Under the pieces are notes generated by a model, which had not been told where the DNA came from, did no database searches, and worked only from the letters and a program-made list of their open reading frames with translations. This document shows, piece after piece, positions 43,528 to 52,404 of a stretch of DNA of 64,000 bases; position 1 is the first letter of the stretch, and each line of letters opens with the position of its first letter. Position numbers and translations under genes: made by a program. Location of the stretch: contig QBVD01000060.1 in assembly GCA_003058525.1 (NCBI GenBank), positions 29,973 to 93,972 of the forward strand, written 5' to 3'. Origin of the DNA: a gamma proteobacterium symbiont of Ctena orbiculata (lineage in GTDB: Bacteria; Pseudomonadota; Gammaproteobacteria; Chromatiales; Chromatiaceae).

Positions 43528-46263
43528 ATGCAACTTAATGGCAAAGTTGCTGCCACTATGGCGGTACTATTTCTATGCCTATTCACAGTGGACGTGTATC
43601 TGAATTATCGCCCGATCAGTGTTGGCGGAAATCCCGCAGCGGAATCGGTGGCGGTCTCGCCTGCCGGTCTACAACTCAATCTCCCACAACAGCAATCCGA
43701 TGCCGATGAAGTCCCTTCTGCTGGCGTGGGGTCTGGTCCGCAGATAGAAAGCCATGCCAATAAACAGCTGATGGCCATCGTAAAACAACGCTCCACCTTC
43801 TACGCACTGGGCTTTTTGCTTGGCTTGATCCTGTTTTCATGGTTATTGAACAAGAAGTTGCTGTTTCCCATTTCACATCTCAAGCAGGTTGCGATGGAGC
43901 TTGCCCGAGGCAACTATCTGGCAGCAGCCAATCTGCCGGAGCATGACCAATTATCGCATGTCTCTCAAGCCTTCAAATCCATGGCTGAAGAGATTGCAAA
44001 ACGCGAAGAGTTGGTGAATCGACAGAAAGCACTCTATGCTGCGCTTTCACAAACCAGTAAGATGATTCTGCGCAATCGATCGCCGCAGGTGCTTTTTGAA
44101 CGTGTATGCGACATAGCCGTGACATTTGGCGGTTTCAATGCCGCATGGATTGGTGAGGTCAATGAAATAGGTAAAAATATCATGCCTATTGCCAGTGCCG
44201 GGATCAATCTGGAGAGTCTCAAGGCCTGCACATTCGATCTAGACCTGACGAATCCACAGGCAGACAGTCCGCTGGCTATCTCAGCGTATGGAAAGTGTCC
44301 GTCGGTAATTGATGAAATCGAAGTCGACCCGGGGAAAACGCCCTGGCATCGTTTAGCGCAGCTCAGCGGCAGCCGTTCGGCGGCGGTATTTCCCATCGTC
44401 ACTAACCAACAGGTGGTAGCGACGCTTACTGTCTACGCCCAGGAGCGCCACTACTTCACCCTCACGATCCATGATCTGTTGGATGAAATGGTGAAGGATC
44501 TGGCCTTTGCGATAGAGAATTATGAGCGTACCCAAGCGCACAAGGTGGCACATAAGTCCCTCGAGAAATCCTCCGGCCAGCTCGAAGCGGTAAATAAAAA
44601 GATGTCGCTGATACTGGAGTCAACAGGGGAAGGCATATTCGGAATCGATGAGCGGGATGCCTGTACCTTCATCAATAAGGCGGCGGCGGAGATGCTGGGA
44701 TATCCCCAGGATGAATTATTGAATCAACAGATTCATAAACGGGTTCGAATGTTCGACGAGGCCGGGAAGTCCTTCAATAGCGCAGTCCTGCAGCGAGGTG
44801 AATCGGTTCGGGTCAAAGATGAATCATTCTTAAGAAAAAACGAGACGCTTTTTCCAGTTGAGTATTCAACTTATCCGATTAAGGAGGATGGCCGGTTCAA
44901 AGGTTCAGTGACGGTGTTCAGGGATGTTACTTCCACCCGTTCAATGATGCGGGAAATGCGTTTTCTTGCAACCCATGACTCCTTGACCCATCTGTTGAAT
45001 CGCCATGCCTTCGATCAACGTCTGCGACAGGCATTCGCCAACTGCAGGGATCATGGAATGCAGCATGTATTGCTGTATATGGATCTGGATCAGTTCAAAC
45101 TGGTAAATGATACATGTGGCCATGTGGCGGGGGATATGATGTTACGCCAGCTCTCTCACCGGCTGCAGCGCACCATCGGAGGCGATGATGTGTTGGCCCG
45201 TCTGGGCGGGGATGAGTTTGGTTTATTGATGGAGAATTGCCAGCTTGATCGGGCGCAACGCCTCGCGACCAAGATCTGCAGCGTGGTCAAGGATTTTCGG
45301 TTCACATGGGAAGGTAGAACCTTCTCTACCGGAGTGAGCATCGGTATCGTTGCGATAGGACCAAATACGGAAAGTCCCCACAGTGCGCTCAGTTCGGCCG
45401 ATGCCGCCTGTTATGTGGCCAAGGATATGGGAAGAAACAGGATTCATGTCTTTCAGCCCTACGATGAGGAGATCAAGCGGCAGCAGGGAGAGATGCGTTG
45501 GGTGGGCAGAATCGAAAGCGCCATGGATCAACAGCGATTCTCTTTGTTGCAACAACCGATTATGTCCCTGCGCAGCTCGGCGATCGGCGATGAGCATATT
45601 GAGGTGCTGCTGCGTATGCAGGATGAGCGTGGCAAACAGATCATGCCGGGTGCGTTTATCCCTGCCGCGGAGCGTTACAACATCATGGGAAGCCTTGACC
45701 GCTGGGTAATCAGTCATGCCTTCAGGTGGCTGTCGGAAAATCCCCAGCGTTTGGATGAGCTGGGACTCTGTGCCATCAACCTTTCCGGCCAGTCCCTGGG
45801 TGACGGCAGTTTGCACGAACATATCTTGGAGCAGTTGCGTAAGTTCAACCTGCCTGCGGAGAAGATCTCGTTTGAAATTACAGAAACCGCGGTTGTCAGC
45901 CGGCTTGATCAGGCGGCTCGATTTATCAGTCTGTTGAAGCGCCGGGGATTTCGTTTTGCACTGGATGATTTCGGTACCGGTATGTCCTCTTTCTCCTACC
46001 TAAAGCGCCTGCCCGTTGATTACCTGAAGATTGACGGCAGTTTTGTTTCAAACATGGTGAATGATCCGGTCGACAAGGCGATGGTGGAGTCGATCAATGA
46101 AATCGGTCACCTGATGGGGCTACAGACCATCGCCGAGTACGTGGAGGATGATCAGACCCTGGAGCAACTGATCGATATTGGGGTGGATTATGCCCAGGGT
46201 TTCGGGGTTGTGCGTCCGATGCCTTTGCAGATGGCCGGCTCAGGTCCGCTCAATGCAGCCTAG
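43528..46263 (+). CDS. Membrane GGDEF-EAL protein with GAF and PAS domains (c-di-GMP turnover)
   Basis: 911 residues from the ATG at 43528 (a GTG at 43459 would add 23 residues; neither has a strong ribosome-binding site). Helices at about 8-26 and 90-115 flank a small periplasmic loop; HAMP, GAF-like (about 180-360) and PAS (about 370-490) sensor domains follow. GGDEF is intact in LARLGGDEFGLL, so cyclase activity is likely. The EAL motif is EVLLRM, a variant with the catalytic Glu retained, followed by DDFGTGMSSFSYLKRLPVDYLKIDG. Both c-di-GMP synthesis and breakdown are thus possible; the GAF and PAS domains should set the balance. Confidence 0.93.
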   Translation: MQLNGKVAATMAVLFLCLFTVDVYLNYRPISVGGNPAAESVAVSPAGLQLNLPQQQSDADEVPSAGVGSGPQIESHANKQLMAIVKQRSTFYALGFLLGLILFSWLLNKKLLFPISHLKQVAMELARGNYLAAANLPEHDQLSHVSQAFKSMAEEIAKREELVNRQKALYAALSQTSKMILRNRSPQVLFERVCDIAVTFGGFNAAWIGEVNEIGKNIMPIASAGINLESLKACTFDLDLTNPQADSPLAISAYGKCPSVIDEIEVDPGKTPWHRLAQLSGSRSAAVFPIVTNQQVVATLTVYAQERHYFTLTIHDLLDEMVKDLAFAIENYERTQAHKVAHKSLEKSSGQLEAVNKKMSLILESTGEGIFGIDERDACTFINKAAAEMLGYPQDELLNQQIHKRVRMFDEAGKSFNSAVLQRGESVRVKDESFLRKNETLFPVEYSTYPIKEDGRFKGSVTVFRDVTSTRSMMREMRFLATHDSLTHLLNRHAFDQRLRQAFANCRDHGMQHVLLYMDLDQFKLVNDTCGHVAGDMMLRQLSHRLQRTIGGDDVLARLGGDEFGLLMENCQLDRAQRLATKICSVVKDFRFTWEGRTFSTGVSIGIVAIGPNTESPHSALSSADAACYVAKDMGRNRIHVFQPYDEEIKRQQGEMRWVGRIESAMDQQRFSLLQQPIMSLRSSAIGDEHIEVLLRMQDERGKQIMPGAFIPAAERYNIMGSLDRWVISHAFRWLSENPQRLDELGLCAINLSGQSLGDGSLHEHILEQLRKFNLPAEKISFEITETAVVSRLDQAARFISLLKRRGFRFALDDFGTGMSSFSYLKRLPVDYLKIDGSFVSNMVNDPVDKAMVESINEIGHLMGLQTIAEYVEDDQTLEQLIDIGVDYAQGFGVVRPMPLQMAGSGPLNAA

Positions 46264-46280
46264 CGCCTGTTCACACTGAT
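46260..46280 (+). repeat. Dispersed GCCTGTTAACACT repeat, copy 2
   Basis: CTAGCGCCTGTTCACACTGAT, again overlapping a TAG stop codon. Similarity to copy 1 continues downstream with a CTGCTGG-like element, so the unit may be about 45 bp long. Confidence 0.6.
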
Positions 46281-46348
46281 CATTTCGGTGCCAGCAGGGT
46301 CTCTATCGAACTTATAAAAGTCTCTGTAATTCGCCCGTAGGTCGGTCA

Positions 46349-46801
46349 TCAGTCGATTCGGCACTGATTCATAAAGGCTTCCAATCCTATCTCCTCTGCA
46401 TAGCCCTTAAGCAATTTGGGTCTTGGTCCCTTTTCCTTGACTTCGAAAACCCGGTCGGGATTGCTCGGTAAGTTACCGTATTTCCCGGCCGGTATCTTTA
46501 TGGTTGCAGCCGTTTTAGGGATTCGTTGACCCCGGCGTGTGGATCTCTTCTGCGTCGAGGGCTTAGTTTTGGCTTTGGTTTTGTCGGATTTACCCTCGAT
46601 CTTCTGAATTATGCGGCTGACCCTCTTATAGTTGTGTCGTATATAGGCCTCGAAATTTATACCGTTATCTTTCAGTATCTTATCGATCTGGGTATTGGTG
46701 CTGGCAAGCGCCTTCTCGACTATTTCGACTTTTTTTTGCTCATTTTCCAAGCGTGCAATCTTTGCTCTAAGGCTCTCGATCTCTTTCTTTATGTTCGACA
46801 T
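46349..46801 (-). CDS. Small basic coiled-coil protein, possibly nucleoid-associated (H-NS-like)
   Basis: 150 residues. An N-terminal coiled coil (about 1-50, IESLRAKIARLENEQKKVEIVEKAL) is followed by a basic, low-complexity linker (about 70-100, KAKTKPSTQKRSTRRGQR) and a compact end (YGNLPSNPDRVFEVKEKGPRPKLLKGYAEEIG). This layout is like H-NS-family proteins, but the core TWxGxGRxP motif is absent, so the assignment is weak. It is a single gene, convergent with the GGDEF/EAL gene. Confidence 0.65.
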   Translation of the reverse strand: MSNIKKEIESLRAKIARLENEQKKVEIVEKALASTNTQIDKILKDNGINFEAYIRHNYKRVSRIIQKIEGKSDKTKAKTKPSTQKRSTRRGQRIPKTAATIKIPAGKYGNLPSNPDRVFEVKEKGPRPKLLKGYAEEIGLEAFMNQCRID

Positions 46802-46914
46802 ACTTCCAAGCCCTTATAGTGATTTCCAGAAATTCGCGGTCAAAGGCCACATCAACGCAGTGATTCTAAGGTGGCTTTGGGATCAATAGCAAATGCGGCA
46901 ATGGGGATAGATGC

Positions 46915-47178
46915 GTGAACGAGAACTATGAACCTGTGGCATGCGCCCACCACGAGACTTATCAGTATGCTGTCATGAGAAAGTTGATGTTGGATCTGAG
47001 CTGGCATGATGAGGCGGGTGTGAAGTATCGGGCGAGGGTGTTGCCGATCGATGTTGTGACTCGTGACAGGGCTGAGTTTTTAGTGTTGAAGCAGAAAGAT
47101 GGGGCGATTGAGTCTGTTAGGCTGGATCGAATTGTAGAGGCATATAGTGTCGATAGTGGTGAGAGCCTGCTGGATTGA
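46915..47178 (+). CDS. Rho-binding antiterminator, Rof (YaeO) family
   Basis: 87 residues with a GTG start. The N-terminus NENYEPVACAHHETYQYAVMRKLMLDL and the beta-strand core (RARVLPIDVVTRDRAEFLVLKQ ... VRLDRIVEAYSV) align with E. coli Rof, which binds Rho and blocks its RNA entry. The SM-like fold and length agree. It stands alone in front of a DUF3135 gene. Confidence 0.8.
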   Translation: MNENYEPVACAHHETYQYAVMRKLMLDLSWHDEAGVKYRARVLPIDVVTRDRAEFLVLKQKDGAIESVRLDRIVEAYSVDSGESLLD

Positions 47179-47352
47179 CAGTGTATAGTCAAAATATTGT
47201 CATTTACATGGGAATTTCAATATGTCTATGAATTTATTGGAAAAACCCACTTAATTAGTTGCAATATCACGCTATTTCAGGAATTTCCATCGGGGACATA
47301 GTCGAGTTGCTGTGATAGCTTTTCCTACATAAGGAAGGATCAGGATTGATTG

Positions 47353-47703
47353 ATGACGCAGCTAAGTAACCGAAACTTGGATTTCGATCACCTCCTCAAG
47401 TTGGCAGAGAGGGATCCGATGCGTTTCGAGAACATGCGCCAAGCAGCCATCGATGATTTTATCTCCACACTGCCGGTAGAGAGGCAGAAACGGATGCGAC
47501 AGCTGCAATGGCGGATAGACCAGGAACGCAGGAACCGGTCCCCTCTCAGTGCGTGTGTAAAGATCTCCAATATGATGTGGGATCACATGATCGGTCCAAA
47601 GGGCTTGTTGGGCTACTTACAGGGAGATGTCAAACTCAGAACCGGTGTAGCCAAGAAGGGGTGTAAAATTCTGGATTTTCCGCTCAAGCCATCGCGCCAG
47701 TAA
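47353..47703 (+). CDS. DUF3135-family protein
   Basis: 116 residues from the ATG at 47353. It begins FDHLLKLAERDPMRFENMRQAAIDDFI and has LPVERQKRMRQLQWRIDQERRN, the conserved core of DUF3135, all helical and cytosolic. Function is not known. It lies 99 bp before the L31 gene. Confidence 0.82.
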   Translation: MTQLSNRNLDFDHLLKLAERDPMRFENMRQAAIDDFISTLPVERQKRMRQLQWRIDQERRNRSPLSACVKISNMMWDHMIGPKGLLGYLQGDVKLRTGVAKKGCKILDFPLKPSRQ

Positions 47704-47802
47704 CGAGACTTGCCTTGGCGAACGACTTGGCATATCATTCCGCTCTTTCCTGCCCCGGGAGGGCAGATCGTCAACGATGTCCTTCTCAAAAGAGAGTCAG
47801 TC

Positions 47803-48006
47803 ATGAAGCCGGATATTCATCCTCGTTACGAGGAGATCAAAGTCGTATGTAGCTGTGGTAATGAGATCCTGACGCGTTCCACGCTGGGTCAGGAGGAGCT
47901 CCATGTAGAGGTATGCTCATCCTGTCATCCGTTCTATACAGGTAAGCAAAAGATCGTCGACACCGCTGGGCGTGTGGACAAATTCCGCAGGAAGTACAGC
48001 CGCTGA
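47803..48006 (+). CDS. rpmE: Ribosomal protein L31 (zinc-type)
   Basis: 67 residues. It begins [21 protein letters not shown] and has [23 protein letters not shown], so the Cys16, Cys18 and CxxC zinc set is present, marking the zinc-containing L31 form. It belongs to the 50S subunit. A strong terminator lies about 55 bp after its stop, inside the start of the next gene. Confidence 0.95.
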   Translation: MKPDIHPRYEEIKVVCSCGNEILTRSTLGQEELHVEVCSSCHPFYTGKQKIVDTAGRVDKFRRKYSR

Positions 48007-48033
48007 TCCACTACAGTGCCGCTATGTAGTTGC

Positions 48034-48819
48034 ATGGCGTTCCTGATCGATATTTTAAGAAGGGCCCCGCTTTGCGGGGCCTTTTTCCTGTCCGCACTTA
48101 TCATCCCCTCCTTTTCCCATGCAGCAAGCTGTACACCCTGTAGTGCCGGCATGCTCGAAGTCTCCTCCATCTATGATGGTGATACCTTGCGTCTTGAGGA
48201 TGGACGAAGGATTCGATTGATTGGCGTGAACACACCGGAACTTGGACAGGGGACAGCCGATGAGCCGAATGCTGAAGAGGCCAAACATCTGCTTGAAATA
48301 TTGGTAAAGCGGAGCGGCGGTTCCGTCAGGATCTGTATGGATGCCGAACGACGGGACAGATATGGCCGTCTGCTGGCTCACCTGTACGATCATCGCGGCG
48401 ATAGCATCAATCGTCAGATGTTAAAGCAAGGGGCCGGATATCTGGTCGCTGTCCCGCCTAACCTGAGAAACCATGCGTGCTACAAAGATGCGGAAACAGA
48501 GGCTCGCAAGGGTGAGAAAGGCGTTTGGCGCCTCCCCATCGGTGATGCATCGAAACTGAATGGCAATGAGACCGGTTTTCATATTCTCAACGGATATATC
48601 AAGCGGGTAGGCCAGAGTCGCAGTGGTGTTTGGCTGAATCTTGATGGTGGATTGGCTTTACGCATAACCTGGAACGATTGGGAGGGGTTTGGGATCGATG
48701 ATCCGGAATCTCTCCTCTACACACCTCTCGAGGTGCGTGGATGGATCTATCATCGAAACGGCAACCAGCGGATACGGTTGAGGCATACCTCATCCATTCA
48801 TTGGCTGGAGCGTGAATGA
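48034..48819 (+). CDS. Secreted thermonuclease (SNase-like)
   Basis: 261 residues from the ATG at 48034 (a GTG at 48016 is possible). The signal peptide (about 1-30) is followed by the SNase fold: VSSIYDGDTLRLEDGRRIRLIGVNTPELGQ, CMDAERRDRYGRLLAHLYD and NRQMLKQGAGYLV. Catalytic Arg, Glu and Arg positions are recognisable. A C-terminal extension of about 85 residues (from residue 175) has no known domain. The coding region for the signal peptide contains a perfect intrinsic terminator. Confidence 0.9.
   Translation: MAFLIDILRRAPLCGAFFLSALIIPSFSHAASCTPCSAGMLEVSSIYDGDTLRLEDGRRIRLIGVNTPELGQGTADEPNAEEAKHLLEILVKRSGGSVRICMDAERRDRYGRLLAHLYDHRGDSINRQMLKQGAGYLVAVPPNLRNHACYKDAETEARKGEKGVWRLPIGDASKLNGNETGFHILNGYIKRVGQSRSGVWLNLDGGLALRITWNDWEGFGIDDPESLLYTPLEVRGWIYHRNGNQRIRLRHTSSIHWLERE
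48063..48086 (+). terminator. Intrinsic terminator of rpmE, inside the nuclease signal-peptide coding region
   Basis: 8-bp stem GGCCCCGC / GCGGGGCC, TTT loop, then TTTTT. It lies 57 bp after the rpmE stop but 29 bp inside the nuclease gene, where it codes for RAPLCGAFF. Confidence 0.88.
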
Positions 48820-48964
48820 ATCCTTCTCCGGTGCCCGTTATGGGCCACTCCAGCCAATTGTTTGAGTGGTGTATCATACCGCAATCTCTGAGCGCGTCAT
48901 GGAAGGCTTTATTGCGGTTGATGATTTCAGCATCTAGGTTAACAATTCTGGCGAGGGAGCATCC

Positions 48965-50089
48965 ATGGCCATACATATCGGAATATTGACCTCTGGCGGT
49001 GACAGCCCGGGCCTCAATGCGGCAATCAGGGGTGTCGGCAAGTCGGCCACCAATTTCTACGATATGCAGGTGATTGGTATACGTGATGGATTTCGCGGCC
49101 TGGTCGAAAACCGCATCATGCAATTGGACGGCAACACGCTGTCGGGCATTCTCACCCGCGGTGGTACTATTCTGGGTACCAGCCGGGAAAAGCCTCACCG
49201 TATGAATTTCAACGGTAAACGTCAGGATATGACCGATGTTATCGTCAAGAACTACCAGGCCCACCATCTCGATGCGCTGGTCTGCATCGGGGGTGGCGGG
49301 ACGCAGAAAAATGCCCTGCAGTTGATGGAAAAGGGACTCAACATCATCACGCTGCCCAAGACCATCGATAACGATGTGGCACACACGGATACAACATTCG
49401 GCTTCGATACGGCATTGGGTATCGCCACAGACGCCATTGATCGTCTGCATAGTACCGCACACAGTCATCACCGTATCATAGTCGTCGAAATCATGGGGCA
49501 CCGTGCCGGTTGGCTGGCCCTGGGGTCGGGCCTGGCGGGCGGCGCGGATGTCATTCTGTTGCCTGAGATCGCCTACGATATCGAAAGTGTTGCTGAATCG
49601 ATCAGGGCGCGAGCTGTCGGCGGCAAGCCATTCAGTATCGTTGCAGTGGCGGAAGGTGCGTTGCCGAAAGGCGAGTCCGAGCAATATCGGATGCTCAGAA
49701 AACGGAAAAGTGAAGCCGGCAACAAGCGGGATCGCAAGAACGCGAAAGCGGAGTTGGCTGCGTTTGAGGCTGCCCACGCGAACCATACGGTTACCTTGTC
49801 CCGTCAACTTGAAGAGTTGACCGGGCTTGAATCGAGGGTGACCATCCTCGGTTATCTTCAACGTGGCGGCACACCCTCCGCCGCTGACAGGCTGCTCGCT
49901 ACCCGTTTGGGAACTGCCTGCACCGATCTGATCTCGAAAGGTGTTTTCGGTGTCATGGTGGCGTCAAAAGGTGAAGTGGCCGTACCCGTTCCCCTGGCAG
50001 AAGTAGCCGATAATAAGAAACTCGTGCCCACTGACCACCCTTGGGTGGTCAGTGCAAAACGGATTGGAATCAATTTTGGGGATAGCTAG
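48965..50089 (+). CDS. 6-phosphofructokinase (PFK-A superfamily)
   Basis: 374 residues. [17 protein letters not shown] and [12 protein letters not shown] are typical. The nucleotide-binding loop reads GGGGT (109-113), with Gly112 at the position where ATP-type enzymes have Gly and PPi-type have Asp. The active-site PKTIDND (131-137) has Lys132, found in PPi-using enzymes. This G/K mix occurs in an intermediate subgroup, mostly ATP-dependent in characterised members; donor is therefore uncertain. An insertion of about 35 residues (about 232-265, [18 protein letters not shown]) is present. A GAGGGAGC ribosome-binding site precedes the ATG. Confidence 0.93.
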   Translation: MAIHIGILTSGGDSPGLNAAIRGVGKSATNFYDMQVIGIRDGFRGLVENRIMQLDGNTLSGILTRGGTILGTSREKPHRMNFNGKRQDMTDVIVKNYQAHHLDALVCIGGGGTQKNALQLMEKGLNIITLPKTIDNDVAHTDTTFGFDTALGIATDAIDRLHSTAHSHHRIIVVEIMGHRAGWLALGSGLAGGADVILLPEIAYDIESVAESIRARAVGGKPFSIVAVAEGALPKGESEQYRMLRKRKSEAGNKRDRKNAKAELAAFEAAHANHTVTLSRQLEELTGLESRVTILGYLQRGGTPSAADRLLATRLGTACTDLISKGVFGVMVASKGEVAVPVPLAEVADNKKLVPTDHPWVVSAKRIGINFGDS

Positions 50090-50107
50090 AGTCTGTTGGC
50101 GCTTTAT
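50086..50107 (+). repeat. Dispersed GCCTGTTAACACT repeat, copy 3 (diverged)
   Basis: CTAGAGTCTGTTGGCGCT, overlapping the phosphofructokinase TAG stop. It forms the left arm of the hairpin at 50091-50121. Confidence 0.5.
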
Positions 50108-50121
50108 CTGGTGCAACAGAC
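50091..50121 (+). terminator. Hairpin after the phosphofructokinase gene
   Basis: GTCTGTTG ... CAACAGAC, 8-bp stem with a 15-nt loop, immediately after the stop. No T-run. Confidence 0.4.
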
Positions 50122-50182
50122 CGGATCGTGTTGCTGTCAACAGGCCCTTGCCACTGCACTTGTCACTCCAGCATGGAGGAGG

Positions 50183-50950
50183 CTAAAAGAGCGGCATGAA
50201 TTTCCGCATCCCATTCATGACCGGACTGACCGTATGTGACATGGCGCCTACGTCATTCGTCATTACACCCACGTTTCGGGTGAGGTGATTCATATTGCCG
50301 TTCATACCCTGCACCTGGGTGGTAATGGCTTTCATGTTCTTGTTTGTCTGCGCCATCTGCTGATTCATTTCGGTAACGCCACCTGACATGGCATGGGTGT
50401 CGTTGCCGATCGATGCAATATGGTACCTTATCTGATTCATATCGGTGGACATGCTGGTCATGGAGCGTTCCATGATGTGAACCACGTAGAAGAGATAGAT
50501 CAGGGCGGCGATTGCGATCAAAGTACCCGGCAAGGAAAAGAGCTTGATTCGCTGAATCCTGTACGTCTGCTCCTTCTCTATGGCTTCCAGTCTCTCCAGC
50601 AGTAGTTTCTCCTTCTCTTCCGTCTCTGAATGGCTCTGCTCGAAGGCCTGGGTCAGCCGCTCGCTGAACTCCTCGATGATCTTTTCCTGGTGATCTTCAC
50701 GTTTACGGCTGTCCTTGTGGATCTTATCGAATACCGATTGCAATCCTTGCAGCAAGCCAGGCAGGACACGACTCTCGTTTGATGGCTTGGTTGACTCGAC
50801 AGTCTGATCCTTCACATTTTTCACAGATACAGCCGACTTTTTTTTAACCGGCTGCTTTTTGGCAGCCGATTTCTTACGGGTGGTTGTAGCACTGGCGCCT
50901 TGCTTGGTTTTGGCGGGTGCGGCCTTTTTCTTACTGGATTGACTAGCCAT
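50183..50950 (-). CDS. Membrane protein with KA-rich N-terminus and coiled coils, unknown function
   Basis: 255 residues. The first 45 residues are Lys/Ala-rich (KKAAPAKTKQGASATTTRKKSAAKK), like histone H1-type or PHA-granule proteins. A coiled coil (about 70-130) runs to one membrane helix (about 139-158, GTLIAIAALIYLFYVV). The periplasmic part has heptad-like repeats with many Met and Asn (MNQQMAQTNKNMKAITTQVQGMNGNMNHL), suggesting oligomerisation. I do not recognise a family. It is a single minus-strand gene. Confidence 0.8.
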   Translation of the reverse strand: MASQSSKKKAAPAKTKQGASATTTRKKSAAKKQPVKKKSAVSVKNVKDQTVESTKPSNESRVLPGLLQGLQSVFDKIHKDSRKREDHQEKIIEEFSERLTQAFEQSHSETEEKEKLLLERLEAIEKEQTYRIQRIKLFSLPGTLIAIAALIYLFYVVHIMERSMTSMSTDMNQIRYHIASIGNDTHAMSGGVTEMNQQMAQTNKNMKAITTQVQGMNGNMNHLTRNVGVMTNDVGAMSHTVSPVMNGMRKFMPLF

Positions 50951-51042
50951 TAGACTCTTCCGGATTTCACGCGAGTAAATTAGTTTATAATAAATATCTA
51001 ATTTAATCTTGGATTCCCATCACGCTTTTTCCAGGGCCGGTT

Positions 51043-51066
51043 GGACCAGAGTTAACAGGCTCTAGA
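51043..51066 (-). repeat. Dispersed GCCTGTTAACACT repeat, copy 4
   Basis: On the minus strand TCTAGAGCCTGTTAACTCTG, just after the stop of the TlpA-like gene. Confidence 0.6.
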
Positions 51067-51071
51067 GTCAC

Positions 51072-52316
51072 TCATGGCTCCGCCAGCAACCCATCGAGGA
51101 CTTCGATTACTTCTTTGCTGTCCCAGTTGATGGCTCTGTTCGCGGTATAGCGTATCCGCCCATGCCGATCGATGATGAATGAGCTGGGAAAGCTGAACAC
51201 CCGCCAGGCCAGGGATGTCAGCCCATTCCTGTCCATCAAAACCGGAAAGTCGACGGGCCTCTCCTCGAGAAATGCCTCTATCTCCTCTGCCGACTCGCGA
51301 AAATCGACCGACACTATACTGACATCCTGATTTTTGTAATGGGCCTGAAGTCGGTTCAATGAAGGGATCTCCTCGACACAGGGAGGACACCAGGTCGCCC
51401 AGAAATTGACCAGTCTAACCCTGTTGTCTAACCCTTCGATATCGAGGTAAATATCGTGGCTGTCTGCCAGTCGCAAGGGGGGTGCAGGTTTAAGTTGATC
51501 TACGGCCGTCAGGGTGTATAGGTTGCCGGTGGGTATCCGTGTCGGTTGCAGTGGTGTCTGTGTCGCGGATTTGGGGTGGCTATCCAGCAGTCTGGCCAGG
51601 CTGGGCAGTTGCCCGGGTATTCTGGCAACCATCTTTGCTTCCTGCTCGTCAGGTTCGCCTTCGCCCATGATGAACCAATCCCTTGCCTTTGGCACCAGGT
51701 AGACATAGGTGGGTGAACCTGCTTGCCAAAGGGCAGTGACCATTTGCTTCAATCGCCAGCGCTGACTGCCAAGTTCAGGTTGATAGATCACCAATGGCAG
51801 ATTGGTGACGTTGAGTATTGGGTCCAGTTCCGGTATCTCTCCAGCCATCGGGGCAGCGCCGAACAGGTTGGGATAGAAGAGTATTGCGCCCAACAGTCGT
51901 GATGCTTTGCGGGTGCTTTGCCAACGGTTGACGCCCCGTAACAGTGGCAGTGGCATGCGATCGTAGCTGGCGAGCAAGATCTTTTTTGTGGTCTTGCTAT
52001 GGGCGGCTTGAATGACTGCGGCAACACCCTCTCCATCGAGTGTGCGTACGTTCTCGCTCGAGCGGGGCAGAAAATAGGATTCCAGCAGATCCACGCGCCA
52101 TATCTCAATTCCGGAATCTGTCAGCTGCTGCAGCAGACTATCGAAGAGAGGGCGAGGCTCGTCATGATCGAGCAGCCAGATCATAACCATATCCCCGGTC
52201 GCCTGGTTGATGTCGATAGAGATTTCATTCCCGCGACGATCGGTCACGGAGTGTTCGAGGGCGATGATCGCCTGGCTGTTCAATAACAGCAGAAAAAGTA
52301 ATATCTGGACTCGCAT
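51072..52316 (-). CDS. Two-domain periplasmic protein: degenerate alpha/beta-hydrolase-like region plus TlpA thioredoxin domain
   Basis: 414 residues from the ATG at 52316; a GTG 18 bases upstream is less likely. Signal peptide MRVQILLFLLLLNSQAIIA. Residues about 25-240 resemble an alpha/beta hydrolase fold, but the nucleophile elbow reads ASYDRMPL, without a serine in GxSxG. Residues about 270-414 are a TlpA/ResA-type thioredoxin with WATWCPPC. The redox-active CPPC suits thiol-disulfide work, for example in cytochrome c or sulfur-metabolism folding. Fusion of the two domains is uncommon. It is divergent from the dienelactone hydrolase gene. Confidence 0.88.
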   Translation of the reverse strand: MRVQILLFLLLLNSQAIIALEHSVTDRRGNEISIDINQATGDMVMIWLLDHDEPRPLFDSLLQQLTDSGIEIWRVDLLESYFLPRSSENVRTLDGEGVAAVIQAAHSKTTKKILLASYDRMPLPLLRGVNRWQSTRKASRLLGAILFYPNLFGAAPMAGEIPELDPILNVTNLPLVIYQPELGSQRWRLKQMVTALWQAGSPTYVYLVPKARDWFIMGEGEPDEQEAKMVARIPGQLPSLARLLDSHPKSATQTPLQPTRIPTGNLYTLTAVDQLKPAPPLRLADSHDIYLDIEGLDNRVRLVNFWATWCPPCVEEIPSLNRLQAHYKNQDVSIVSVDFRESAEEIEAFLEERPVDFPVLMDRNGLTSLAWRVFSFPSSFIIDRHGRIRYTANRAINWDSKEVIEVLDGLLAEP

Positions 52317-52404
52317 TAGGGTGATGTTACCCACGGAATTGTGCTATGTGTAGTCTGTATAAGCATCCGAATGTGTGGTTTTTATGTTGAGGAGGAGAGA
52401 ACAG

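Noticed and set aside
48599..49861. 420-codon open frame on the minus strand
   Set aside because: It lies across the nuclease and phosphofructokinase genes, has no family features, and arises from codon bias of those genes.
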